A stretch of 64,000 nt of DNA from Mycolicibacterium sp. CBMA 234 (GTDB lineage: Bacteria > Actinomycetota > Actinomycetes > Mycobacteriales > Mycobacteriaceae), in the NCBI RefSeq assembly GCF_009729415.1, contig NZ_MPKW01000005.1:62001-126000 (forward strand), given 5' to 3'. The notes under the pieces are model-generated. The model saw only the letters and a program-made list of their open reading frames with translations, was not told the DNA's origin and made no database searches. Both the position numbers and the translations under genes were made by a program. Shown here piece after piece: positions 56,685 through 64,000 of the stretch (positions within the stretch are counted from its first letter, which is position 1; the number at the start of each line of letters is the position of its first letter).

Positions 56685-57641
56685 TCACTGTGGGTGCTGG
56701 TCGAGCCAGGTTTGCACCTGCTCGGCATGCGTGTTGGGCGGAAAAATCGGGTAGAAGACGTGCTCGATGATCCCGTCGGTGACCACCAGGGTGAGCCGTG
56801 AGTACAGGCGCGGGTGTCCCATCGCCTCGAACGTCGGTAGGTTCAGCGTGTCAGCCAAGGCATAGCCCGGATCGGACAGCATCGGGAACGGCAGGTGCAG
56901 CCGGTCGACGACTTCGGCCTGGTAATCCGGTTCCTGGCTGGACATTCCGTACAGCGCCGCCACACCGCGGCGCTGCAACTCGCCATAGTGGTCGCGGAAA
57001 TTGCAGGCTTCGGTGGAGCAGCCACGCGCTCCAGGAATGTTGTCCCACCCGTCGGGCAGGTCGACGCCCGGCCTGCCGGTCAACGGATAGAGGTAGATGA
57101 CCGTCCGCCCGGTCGGCAGCTCCGCGAGGTTCACGGTGTCTCCGGCACTGGTACGCAGCGCAAGGTCCGGCATGGGCAGGCCGGGTAGATGAGCGGCCCG
57201 GCCGTCGTCGACGGGCTGTGGCAGCCCAGCTGGAAGCTGTGTGAAATTGGTTGGCATGGTGATGATTTCCGTTCTGTCGCTGTTGGCGGCACAGGCGTCG
57301 TCGCGTATAAGCCGGCCCATCAACACCGCGCGACGACTGGTCAGGGCGGTGACGATCCGGTCGATGTCGGCGATGCTGTCGCGGTACACGGCCATCGATG
57401 CCGGGCAGTCATCGCCCTGCGGATGGCCTGCGTCCAGGCACTCGATAAACGGGGCGGCCTTCGACGGCGGTACGCCCAGCGCCGCGAGTTCGCGGATTTC
57501 GGTCACCGCCCGCAGATGGGCGTCGGTGTATTCGCGATAGCCGTTGCCGCCGCGCTGCGGGACGATCAGTCCCAACTGCTCGTAGTACCGGACCGCTTTC
57601 GCGCTTACCCCGGCCTGCGCCGCCAATTCACTGATCCGCAT
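56685..57641 (-). CDS. MerR regulator fused to peroxiredoxin/redoxin domain
   Basis: 318 residues in one frame. Residues 1-115 are a MerR HTH and dimerisation coil (MRISELAAQAGVSAKAVRYYEQLGLIVPQRGGNGYREY) with Cys68, Cys79 and Cys117. Residues about 150-318 are a thioredoxin-fold redoxin with RGCSTEACNFRDHYGELQRRGVAALYGMSSQ: Cys208 in the peroxidatic and Cys213 in the resolving position. So DNA binding and thiol chemistry are in one protein, suggesting a redox- or peroxide-responsive autoregulator. ATG 57641 has AAGGAG 5 nt upstream; GTG 57647 would overlap that site. Its promoter has MerR architecture. Confidence 0.88.
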   Translation of the reverse strand: MRISELAAQAGVSAKAVRYYEQLGLIVPQRGGNGYREYTDAHLRAVTEIRELAALGVPPSKAAPFIECLDAGHPQGDDCPASMAVYRDSIADIDRIVTALTSRRAVLMGRLIRDDACAANSDRTEIITMPTNFTQLPAGLPQPVDDGRAAHLPGLPMPDLALRTSAGDTVNLAELPTGRTVIYLYPLTGRPGVDLPDGWDNIPGARGCSTEACNFRDHYGELQRRGVAALYGMSSQEPDYQAEVVDRLHLPFPMLSDPGYALADTLNLPTFEAMGHPRLYSRLTLVVTDGIIEHVFYPIFPPNTHAEQVQTWLDQHPQ

Positions 57642-57658
57642 CCTCACTCCTTGCGGAC

Positions 57659-57690
57659 ACGGTAAACCTTGCCCCCGGGGGCAAGGTCAA
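57659..57690 (-). promoter_or_regulatory. MerR-type promoter of the merR-redoxin gene
   Basis: On the minus strand, -35 TTGACC (57690-57685) and -10 TACCGT (57664-57659) are 20 bp apart. A perfect 22-bp palindrome (57666-57687, half-site ACCTTGCCCCC) fills the spacer. This is the geometry MerR activators need, located 18 bp before the fusion gene's start, so autoregulation is very likely. Confidence 0.8.
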
Positions 57691-57692
57691 GT

Positions 57693-59372
57693 TCAGCTGA
57701 CCGCGCGCACCCCCTGTGCCCGTAGATACGCTCGCCACCCACCGAACTCCGAGATATCCGGAGCCTCGGTAGCCGCCTCGTCGGCGCACACGAACCCGGT
57801 CTCCCACGACCCGTCGTCAAGCTCCACCGCAGCCAGGCCCATCGGCGCTGGGAGGGCCACCAAGAATTGGCCGAGCGCCGCGGGCGAGAGCACCCAGCGC
57901 TCGACCTCGAAGGCTCGTCCACCGCGCTGTACGCGCACCAGCGCCGGCTTGCCGGACGGCAGCGCGGTCATCCGGTACCGCTCGGCCGTACGGGCCGGGC
58001 CATCCCAGCGCGCCCCGAGGTCATGCAGCTGACCGGCCAGTGGCTGGTCACGCAGATGAGCTCCGGCTACGACAAGCGTCACTGCCCCGGCTCCGGCCCG
58101 CTCAGGCCAGGACTCCCGCGATCCGTGGTCACCGCCGGTGAGCCGCGCCGCAATGTCGGCCACCACGGCGTCGTCGAACGGACGGCCCAGCACCGTCACT
58201 CCGAATTGTGCTGTGGTGCCATCGGATTCGGCGACATCGCCGGCCGGCACCGCGACCCCGCACATGTCGAACAGATTGCAGAAATTGGTGTACGTGCCGA
58301 TCCGCGCGTTGACGCCGACGGGGTCGGCCGCCACCTCAGCGAGTGTCGGGTGCAGCGGCGCGGTGGGCACCAGCAGTGCATCACAGCCCGCCAGCGAGCG
58401 GAATGCCCTGTCGCGTAACCGATCCAGCTCGCGACGATCACGCAGCAGCCCGGTGGCGCTGTGGGCACCGCCTGCGGTGACGATGGCCGCGACGGTCGGA
58501 TCCAGCCCGGCGTCGTCGCCGGCGCCGGCGATGAACTCCCCCACAGCTTCCGCGCGCTCAGCGACCAGTGCGCCGTCGTACAGCAAGCGCGCGGCAGCAA
58601 GGAAGTCCGCGAACTCGATGAGCACGATCCGCATCCCGGCCTCGCGCGCGGCGTCGACGGCCCGGTGGAACGCGGCGTCCCAGCCGGGAGCCATCGCGGG
58701 CAGTTCGGTGGGTACCGCCAGCGCGGGATCGGCGGGAGCGGCGAATCGGGTGTGCGTCGGCCACGGCCGCTGCGTCGTCGTTGCCATGACCGCCATGGCG
58801 TTCTCTGCGGTGGACAAGTCCCGCGCCAGGATCGTCACGCAGTCATAGCTCGGGCAGGCCGGGACGACGCCGACGGTCGACACCAGACCGATCGTGGCCT
58901 TGATCCCGACCAGGCCCTGATACGCCGCGGGTACCCGCCCCGATCCCGCAGTGTCTGTGGCGATTCCGAGGTCGGCGGCACCGATGGCGACAGCGACCGC
59001 CGAGCCCGACGACGAACCTCCCGAGATCCGGTCCGGCCGCCACGCGTCACGCACGGCGCCGTAGGGGCTACGGGTGCCGACGAGCCCCGTCGCGAATTGG
59101 TCGAGGTTGGTCTTGCCGATCACCACTGCGCCGGCTGCCCGCAGCGCTGCCACCACCGGAGCATCGGCGTCCGGGGTGTAGGCGAAGCCCGGACATCCGG
59201 CGGTGGTCGGCAGGCCTGCGACGTCGACGTTGTCTTTGACGGCCAGCAGCTGACCGGCGAGCGGACCGTGTGCCTGCGCGACGTCCTGCCGCACCTGCTG
59301 CTCGTCGCGCACGGTGATGAAGGCCTCGGGCCGCGCAGCGATGGCCGCGAACGCGGCACTGACCCGGTCCAT
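57693..59372 (-). CDS. atzF: allophanate hydrolase
   Basis: 559 residues. The amidase domain (1 to about 430) has the Ser-cisSer-Lys triad: LLAVKDNVDVAGLP, GGSSSGSAVAVAIGAADLGIATDTAGSGRVPA. The C-terminal AtzF domain (about 445-559, VTLVVAGAHLRDQPLAGQLHDLGA, CADEA...WRAYLRAQG) is also present. It converts allophanate to ammonia and CO2. ATG 59372 shares its A with the TGA of the upstream gene (TGATG), so the two are coupled. The last ~20 bp come close to the merR-redoxin promoter. Confidence 0.93.
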   Translation of the reverse strand: MDRVSAAFAAIAARPEAFITVRDEQQVRQDVAQAHGPLAGQLLAVKDNVDVAGLPTTAGCPGFAYTPDADAPVVAALRAAGAVVIGKTNLDQFATGLVGTRSPYGAVRDAWRPDRISGGSSSGSAVAVAIGAADLGIATDTAGSGRVPAAYQGLVGIKATIGLVSTVGVVPACPSYDCVTILARDLSTAENAMAVMATTTQRPWPTHTRFAAPADPALAVPTELPAMAPGWDAAFHRAVDAAREAGMRIVLIEFADFLAAARLLYDGALVAERAEAVGEFIAGAGDDAGLDPTVAAIVTAGGAHSATGLLRDRRELDRLRDRAFRSLAGCDALLVPTAPLHPTLAEVAADPVGVNARIGTYTNFCNLFDMCGVAVPAGDVAESDGTTAQFGVTVLGRPFDDAVVADIAARLTGGDHGSRESWPERAGAGAVTLVVAGAHLRDQPLAGQLHDLGARWDGPARTAERYRMTALPSGKPALVRVQRGGRAFEVERWVLSPAALGQFLVALPAPMGLAAVELDDGSWETGFVCADEAATEAPDISEFGGWRAYLRAQGVRAVS

Positions 59373-61390
59373 CAGGCCACCTCCTGTCCCGTTGCGGCGC
59401 ACGACTTCCCGCGTGAACCGATCTCGCCGCTGGCCTCCCAGCGGGCCCGCTCCTCGCCACGGGCAATTGTCATCCGGTGTCGCACTGCAGCGATGTCGTC
59501 GGCCTCACGCGCCAGGAAGTCCAGGTAGTCCGCGATCCGAAACTCACCCTCGGTGATGTCGACCGTGCCGCGGCCGGCGGCCACGTCGGCGCGCAGGTCG
59601 GTCAACTCGTCGGCGCTCACCGGATACCACGACACCTGATCGAAGAACCGCAGCAGCCACGGCTGCTCAGGCTCGAAGCCCGGTGTCGACAACGGGAATC
59701 GGTGATTCCACACCTGCGTCGTGCGGCCCATCAGCTGGTAGCCGCCGGGGCCCTCCATGCCGTAGATGCAGAGGTACGCACCACCGATACCGACGGCGTT
59801 CTCCGGCGTCCAGGTCCGCGCCGGGTTGTACTTGGTGGTCACCACCCGATGCCGCGGATCGACCGGGGTGGCCACGGGAGCGCCGAGGTAGACATCCCCC
59901 AGACCGAGCACCAGATAGCTTGCCGCATGGACGATGTCGAACACCTCCTGCTGCGAGCTCAAACCGTTCATTCGGCGGATGAATTCGATGTTGCTCGGGC
60001 ACCACGGCGCATCGTCGCGCACACCGTTGCGGTAGCGGTCGATGGCCAGCTGGATGGTGGGGTCGTCCCAACTCAGCGGCAGCCGTACCGAACGGCTCGG
60101 CAGCACCAACTGGTCGACGGGTCCCAGCGTCGACTCGACGTCGAGGACGAACGCGGTCATCGTCTGGTGATCAGTGAGCGCGGCGTCGAACTTCACCTGT
60201 AGGGAACGGATTCCGGGCGTCAGGTCGACGATCCCCCGCGGTCGGTGCGCATCGATCGCGGTGTGCAATGCGTGCACCCGTGCCCGCAACACCAAATCCA
60301 GTGTCATCGTGCCGTATTCGACGAGCAGGTTGTCGTCCCCACTGCGTCGCAACGTTATCGACGTCGAGCCGTCACCGGTCACGCCGCGGTGCAGCACGCC
60401 GTCGTCACCGTCCCCACGCGGACTACGTACCACCGGCGACGCCGCTCGCCGCGAGGTGCCCAGCGCGGTCAGCGGCGCGGCAGCACTGGCCCGTACCGGA
60501 ACGAAGCGCACCCGGTCGCCGGGGGTGAGCTGACCGAGCTTCCAGCGGTCGGCCGACGTGACCGTCACCGGGCAGACGAAACCGCCGAGGCTGGGCCCGT
60601 CCGGACCGAGCAGAATCGGGGTATCACCGGTGAAGTCCAGTGCGCCAACCGAATACGGAGTGTCGTGGATGTTGGACGGATGCAATCCGGCCTCACCGCC
60701 GTCGGGCCGCGCCCACTGCGGCTTCGGCCCGACCAGACGAACACCGGTGCGGTCCAGGTTGTGGTCAACCAGATACGTTGCCTCGTAGAGGGTTTCGATA
60801 TCGGTACGGGTGAAGAACTCCGGCGCACCGTGCGGTCCTTCGGTGACCGCCAGCCGCCACTCATGTCCGATCGACGGCACCTCTTCGTCGGTGAGCCGGC
60901 GCGGACGGCCGACGGCGGCACCGATACCGAGGCGGTCGCCTGCCGCGAGCGCCCGTCCGCCGGCGCCGAACTTGCCGAGCGTGAAGGTCGAGCGCGACCC
61001 GAGGTATTCCTCAGCCTCGATTCCACCGGCCACGGCGACGTAAATCCGCATCCCGACGCCCTGCACCGTGCCGATCTCGAGGACGCCGCCGTCGGGCACC
61101 GCGATGGGCGCCCACTGCCGCACCGGAATACCGTCGAGCGTCACCGAGACCGGAGCGCCGGTGACACACACGATGCTCGCCTGGTCGAATCCCAGTGTCG
61201 GACCAGCCAGCGTCGCCTCCAGTCCGGGCGCGCCCTCGGGGTTTCCTACCGCGAGATTGGCCAATCTCAGCGACAGGTCGTCCATGGGCCCCGATGGCGG
61301 TACGCCGACCTGCCAGTACCCGATACGGCCCGGCCAATCCTGAACAGTGGTGCTCGGCCCCGGTCGCAGCACGGTGATGGGTGGCGCCAT
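59372..61390 (-). CDS. carboxyltransferase part of urea/guanidine carboxylase (KipA-KipI type)
   Basis: 672 residues. Residues 1 to about 310 are the CT_A_B/KipA (AHS2) domain (ITVLRPGPSTTVQDWPGRIGYWQVGVPPSGPMDDLSLRLANLAVGN); about 340 to 560 the CT_C_D/KipI (AHS1) domain (LVEYGTMTLDLVLRARVHAL, YGMEGPGGYQLMGRTTQVW). The C-terminal helices then match the region before BCCP in full urea carboxylases. The biotin carboxylase (about 450 residues) and the biotinyl domain are both missing, and no gene for them is in the window. ATG 61390 is chosen because AAAGGAG is 7 nt upstream; ATG 61396 touches it. It lies between CgdAB-type genes and atzF. Confidence 0.87.
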   Translation of the reverse strand: MAPPITVLRPGPSTTVQDWPGRIGYWQVGVPPSGPMDDLSLRLANLAVGNPEGAPGLEATLAGPTLGFDQASIVCVTGAPVSVTLDGIPVRQWAPIAVPDGGVLEIGTVQGVGMRIYVAVAGGIEAEEYLGSRSTFTLGKFGAGGRALAAGDRLGIGAAVGRPRRLTDEEVPSIGHEWRLAVTEGPHGAPEFFTRTDIETLYEATYLVDHNLDRTGVRLVGPKPQWARPDGGEAGLHPSNIHDTPYSVGALDFTGDTPILLGPDGPSLGGFVCPVTVTSADRWKLGQLTPGDRVRFVPVRASAAAPLTALGTSRRAASPVVRSPRGDGDDGVLHRGVTGDGSTSITLRRSGDDNLLVEYGTMTLDLVLRARVHALHTAIDAHRPRGIVDLTPGIRSLQVKFDAALTDHQTMTAFVLDVESTLGPVDQLVLPSRSVRLPLSWDDPTIQLAIDRYRNGVRDDAPWCPSNIEFIRRMNGLSSQQEVFDIVHAASYLVLGLGDVYLGAPVATPVDPRHRVVTTKYNPARTWTPENAVGIGGAYLCIYGMEGPGGYQLMGRTTQVWNHRFPLSTPGFEPEQPWLLRFFDQVSWYPVSADELTDLRADVAAGRGTVDITEGEFRIADYLDFLAREADDIAAVRHRMTIARGEERARWEASGEIGSRGKSCAATGQEVA

Positions 61391-61415
61391 ATACATACTC
61401 CTTTGCGGTACGTGG

Positions 61416-62063
61416 TCAGGACTGGCGGGTGACGATCATGCGCACCGGCGTGGGGTCAAAACCGTTGCAGGGGTTGTTGATCTGCGGACAGTTGGATACC
61501 AGCACGAGGACGTCGGTGTCGGCACGCAGCGCGACCCGCAACCCCGGCGCCGAGAGTCCGTCGACGATGCCGAGGGTGCCGTCGGCCTCGACCGGAACGT
61601 TCATGAAGAAGTTGAGATTCGGTGCCAGATCACGCTTTCCGAGGCCGTACCGCGCGCCTTCGATGAGGAAGTTCTCTACGCAGGCGTGCTGATGACGGGT
61701 GTGGTGGCCGTAGCGCAGGGTGTTGGATTCCTGCGAGCACGCGCCGCCGACGGTGTCATGACTGCCCACCTCGTCGGCCACGACGGTCATCAGCGCAGCA
61801 CCGTCGCTGTCCCGCAACACCGTTCCGGTGCTGACGAACAGTGACCGCTGCGCCGCGATGGTGGTCTGAGCGCTGTACCGCCGGGACGTGTCGTCGGCGC
61901 CGTAGATCAGCGTGTCGACGGCCTGATTGCCGTGCAGGTCGACGATGGTCAGCACGTCGCCCGCACCGACGATCGCCGACCAGGGGCCACGGGCGTCGAC
62001 GGTTTCGTCGAGGATGGTTGTGCCGGCCACCAGCGCGGGGACAGACTCGACGAGGGCGCTCAT
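61416..62063 (-). CDS. DUF1989 urea carboxylase-associated / carboxyguanidine deiminase subunit (CgdB/A-type)
   Basis: 215 residues, DUF1989 (UAAP1). Metal/active-site-like motifs: VDLHGNQAVDTLIYGADD, DTVGGACSQESNTLRYGHHTRHQHACVENFLIEGARYGLGKRDLAPNLNFFMNVPV. Two DUF1989 proteins together form carboxyguanidine deiminase, which turns carboxyguanidine into allophanate. The start overlaps the second DUF1989 gene's stop by 4 bp. The operon context supports guanidine rather than urea as nitrogen source (family knowledge). Confidence 0.9.
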   Translation of the reverse strand: MSALVESVPALVAGTTILDETVDARGPWSAIVGAGDVLTIVDLHGNQAVDTLIYGADDTSRRYSAQTTIAAQRSLFVSTGTVLRDSDGAALMTVVADEVGSHDTVGGACSQESNTLRYGHHTRHQHACVENFLIEGARYGLGKRDLAPNLNFFMNVPVEADGTLGIVDGLSAPGLRVALRADTDVLVLVSNCPQINNPCNGFDPTPVRMIVTRQS

Positions 62064-62929
62064 ACGGAGACTCCTTGGGTGAGATGCAGTGCAGTCCAGA
62101 CGTCTTCGGTATTGCGGTGCGCACGTTCGTATTCAGGGCCGATCGACTCCGCGCGAGCACCCAGTGCGGCCAGGTCTTCCGGGGCCGACCAAGCCAGCAC
62201 CTCCAGCTCGGAGGTGTCGAAGGTCGGCGCCGGATCGAGCGGGTGCGCGGTGTTGGCGATCGCCGCGATCACCGGCAGGTGCACCACCAATTCGACGGCC
62301 GCCCCCGGTCCGGCCGAGCCCGACGACACCAGATGCCCGGCATCGTCGGCGCGGACGCCGTGGAAGAACGACACCGCGGGGCCGACGTCGCGGGGGCCGA
62401 GCCCGTGCTTGAGCGCGGCGAGCACCAGCAGCTCCCGGCCGGCTGGGCTCGCCGAGTGCACAGTGCCGGCGCCGTACCGGGCTTCGTTCTGCGCACGAGT
62501 TGTGGTGCCGCACAACGCATCGTGGTGGGCGGATGTGTCCGAGACGATGGTCGACAGCACCCGCCCCTGGTCGTCGAGCAGCGGATGGTCGATGCCGAGG
62601 TATGCCTGCCACGGCACCTTGACCGTGTCGGCGATATTCAGCCGCTCCCATGGCGCATCGGCCCGCCACAGCAGCACGTGCGCGCAGGCCCGCCCGTCAA
62701 TGTCGGTCAGTCGCAACCGGGTTCCACGAGCCAGCACCTTGCTGGTGTACCGGCCACCAGGCACCGTTTCGGCCCAGGTCAGCCGCTCGGCAGCGACATC
62801 TGCGGGCGGTGTCGGCCACAGCGATGCGGGTACGACGGGCATGGCGGTCGTGTGTGCACCGGCCTGCGCACGGGCGTGCTCGCGCGCGGCCGTGGTTGTC
62901 GAGGTGTTCAGAGAAGATGGATGACCCAC
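62060..62929 (-). CDS. DUF1989 urea carboxylase-associated / carboxyguanidine deiminase second subunit
   Basis: 289 residues, DUF1989 (UAAP2). GGRYTSKVLARGTRLRLTDIDGRACAHVLLWRADAPWERLNIADTVKV and SAHHDALCGTTTRAQNEARYG mirror the partner's motifs. A 45-residue Ala/Thr-rich N-terminus precedes the domain. GTG 62929 is chosen because AAAGGA lies 6 nt before it; the frame upstream overlaps the permease gene and is not protein-like. With the previous gene it forms the heteromeric deiminase. Confidence 0.88.
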   Translation of the reverse strand: MGHPSSLNTSTTTAAREHARAQAGAHTTAMPVVPASLWPTPPADVAAERLTWAETVPGGRYTSKVLARGTRLRLTDIDGRACAHVLLWRADAPWERLNIADTVKVPWQAYLGIDHPLLDDQGRVLSTIVSDTSAHHDALCGTTTRAQNEARYGAGTVHSASPAGRELLVLAALKHGLGPRDVGPAVSFFHGVRADDAGHLVSSGSAGPGAAVELVVHLPVIAAIANTAHPLDPAPTFDTSELEVLAWSAPEDLAALGARAESIGPEYERAHRNTEDVWTALHLTQGVSV

Positions 62930-62963
62930 GAGAATCCTTTCGGCAGTGGCTGATTGGAAGAGA

Positions 62964-64000
62964 TCAGAGTGACCCGACGGGGCACGGGTGAGCGCGCCGA
63001 TACGGGAAGCACAAGGCACCGAGCGCGACGATTGCGACGACCGTGATGGGCCCGGCCCAGCGCAGCAGCGGCATGGTGCCGGCGGGGTCGTAGATTTCGG
63101 GCCGCGGCCAGGCCAGGTTGATCACCATCGCCAGGCCGTACACCACCGCGAACAGGTTGACCGGCAGCCCCCAGCGCCCCATCGAGTACAACGGACGTCC
63201 ACCGGCGTCGGTAACCGATGCGTCCCAGCGCATTCCCCGCAGCCGGTGCACCAGCAGCGGTGTGGTCACCAACAGGTAAGCCACGTAGATCGCGATGATG
63301 CAGACGCTGGCCAGGGTCGCGAAGATGGCCGAGTTGCCGACATTGACCAGCAGCACCCCGACACAGGCGACGCCGACCACGATGGCAGGTGCCATCGGCG
63401 TTCCGGTGCGCGGATTGACGCGGGACAGTATCGACGAGAACGGCAGCCGGTGATCACGTGCCATCGAGAACATCAGGCGGGTGGCCGCGGTCTGAATTGC
63501 CAAGGTGCAGATGAAAATTGCGATGGCCACATCGACCAGGAGCAGCGTTCCCCACGACGAGGACAGCACCGCCCCCAGCACGTACGGCAGGCCCTCGGCG
63601 GCCAGCCGACCGTCGGTCAGGCTCGGCGCGGCCATCAGGGCGCCGATGATCATCAGGCCGCCGCCGAGTGCCGAGACGGTGAGTGCCGACCGGATGGTGC
63701 GCGGAGCGACGCGGCGAGCGTCGCGCGTCTCCTCGGCAAGCTCACCTGCCGATCCGAAGCCGACCATCACGTAGGCGGCCATCAGACCGGATGCGATCCA
63801 GGCCCAGCCGTAGCCGGAACCTGTTGCGCCGGTGTCGAAGACGATCTGGGGGCCGCGCTGGGCGTGGGTGAAGAACACTCCGATGACCGCGATCACACCG
63901 ACGATCTCGCAGCAGACGCCGATCATCGCGACCCGCGACATCCAGCGCACTCCAATGCAATTGATGGTCGTGGTGACCACCAGCAGCGCTGTGCCCAGCA
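62964..64000 (-). CDS. APC-family amino acid/guanidine-type permease (5' end outside window)
   Basis: At least 345 residues visible with about ten membrane segments; the frame stays open to base 64000, so the N-terminus is missing. APC superfamily features: GFGSAGELAEETRDARRVAPRTIRSAL and SRLMFSMARDHRLPFS-like (ATRLMFSMARDHRLPFSSILSRVNPRTGTPM). As the first visible gene of the operon it probably imports guanidine, urea or an amine substrate (inference). A guanidine riboswitch, if present, would lie upstream outside the window. Confidence 0.85.
   Translation of the reverse strand, partial: LGTALLVVTTTINCIGVRWMSRVAMIGVCCEIVGVIAVIGVFFTHAQRGPQIVFDTGATGSGYGWAWIASGLMAAYVMVGFGSAGELAEETRDARRVAPRTIRSALTVSALGGGLMIIGALMAAPSLTDGRLAAEGLPYVLGAVLSSSWGTLLLVDVAIAIFICTLAIQTAATRLMFSMARDHRLPFSSILSRVNPRTGTPMAPAIVVGVACVGVLLVNVGNSAIFATLASVCIIAIYVAYLLVTTPLLVHRLRGMRWDASVTDAGGRPLYSMGRWGLPVNLFAVVYGLAMVINLAWPRPEIYDPAGTMPLLRWAGPITVVAIVALGALCFPYRRAHPCPVGSL

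Overview
The window is high-GC chromosomal DNA of a Mycolicibacterium-type, probably rapid-growing, mycobacterium. Gene order follows M. tuberculosis Rv1634 to Rv1608c: MFS pump, uvrB, DUF402 protein, coaE, rpsA, polA, DUF35/thiolase pair, pdtaR, cya, HdeD-like protein, cydABDC, tesB, pykA, DUF2752 protein, lgt, trpA, trpB, trpC, TIGR02234 protein, trpE and bcpB. The proteins (RpsA, UvrB, PykA, TrpC, Lgt) are close to their tuberculosis counterparts as I remember them; no search was run.

Layout: 1-1.5 kb holds a desaturase tail, a decayed response regulator and an alpha/beta hydrolase. 1.5-14 kb holds efflux, DNA repair, CoA, ribosomal S1 and DNA polymerase I genes. 14-18 kb holds a LysR/FAD-monooxygenase pair and a DUF35/thiolase operon behind a KstR-type box. 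18.7-23.8 kb is a complete branched-chain amino acid ABC importer (livFGMHK) that interrupts the tuberculosis-like order. 24-29 kb holds pdtaR, an unusual tRNA and a small accessory island: a frameshifted lipoprotein, a frameshifted type VII secretion-type protein, a WXG-like partner, a secreted glycoside hydrolase and an AT-rich gap. 29-35 kb holds adenylate cyclase, a two-component system and a polar amino acid ABC importer. 35.7-41.4 kb is the cytochrome bd operon. 41.9-52.9 kb holds thioesterase, pyruvate kinase, lgt and the trp operon. 52.9-57.7 kb holds bcp, a second leuA-type gene behind a leucine-rich leader peptide, a GntR/ABC pair and a MerR-peroxiredoxin fusion. 57.7-64 kb is a urea/guanidine (carboxyguanidine) nitrogen-assimilation operon running off the end.

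Two themes recur. First, many genes have a TANNNT -10 box ending 6-8 nt before the start codon (hydrolase, MFS, uvrB, coaE, polA, prsW, DUF35, cya, pykA, bcp), which fits leaderless mRNAs and fixes several starts downstream of the longest ORF. Second, there are several gene relics (LuxR, FAD monooxygenase C-terminus, F420 oxidoreductase C-terminus, two single-base frameshifts), all between conserved blocks.

The strongest candidates for a second look are: two MerR-architecture promoters with dyads in 19-20 bp spacers, one of them driving a MerR-peroxiredoxin fusion; the leuA leader peptide; a carboxyguanidine operon whose carboxylase gene has only the carboxyltransferase part; a tRNA with a leucine CAA anticodon but a short variable loop; and a possible ATC-initiated leaderless gene.
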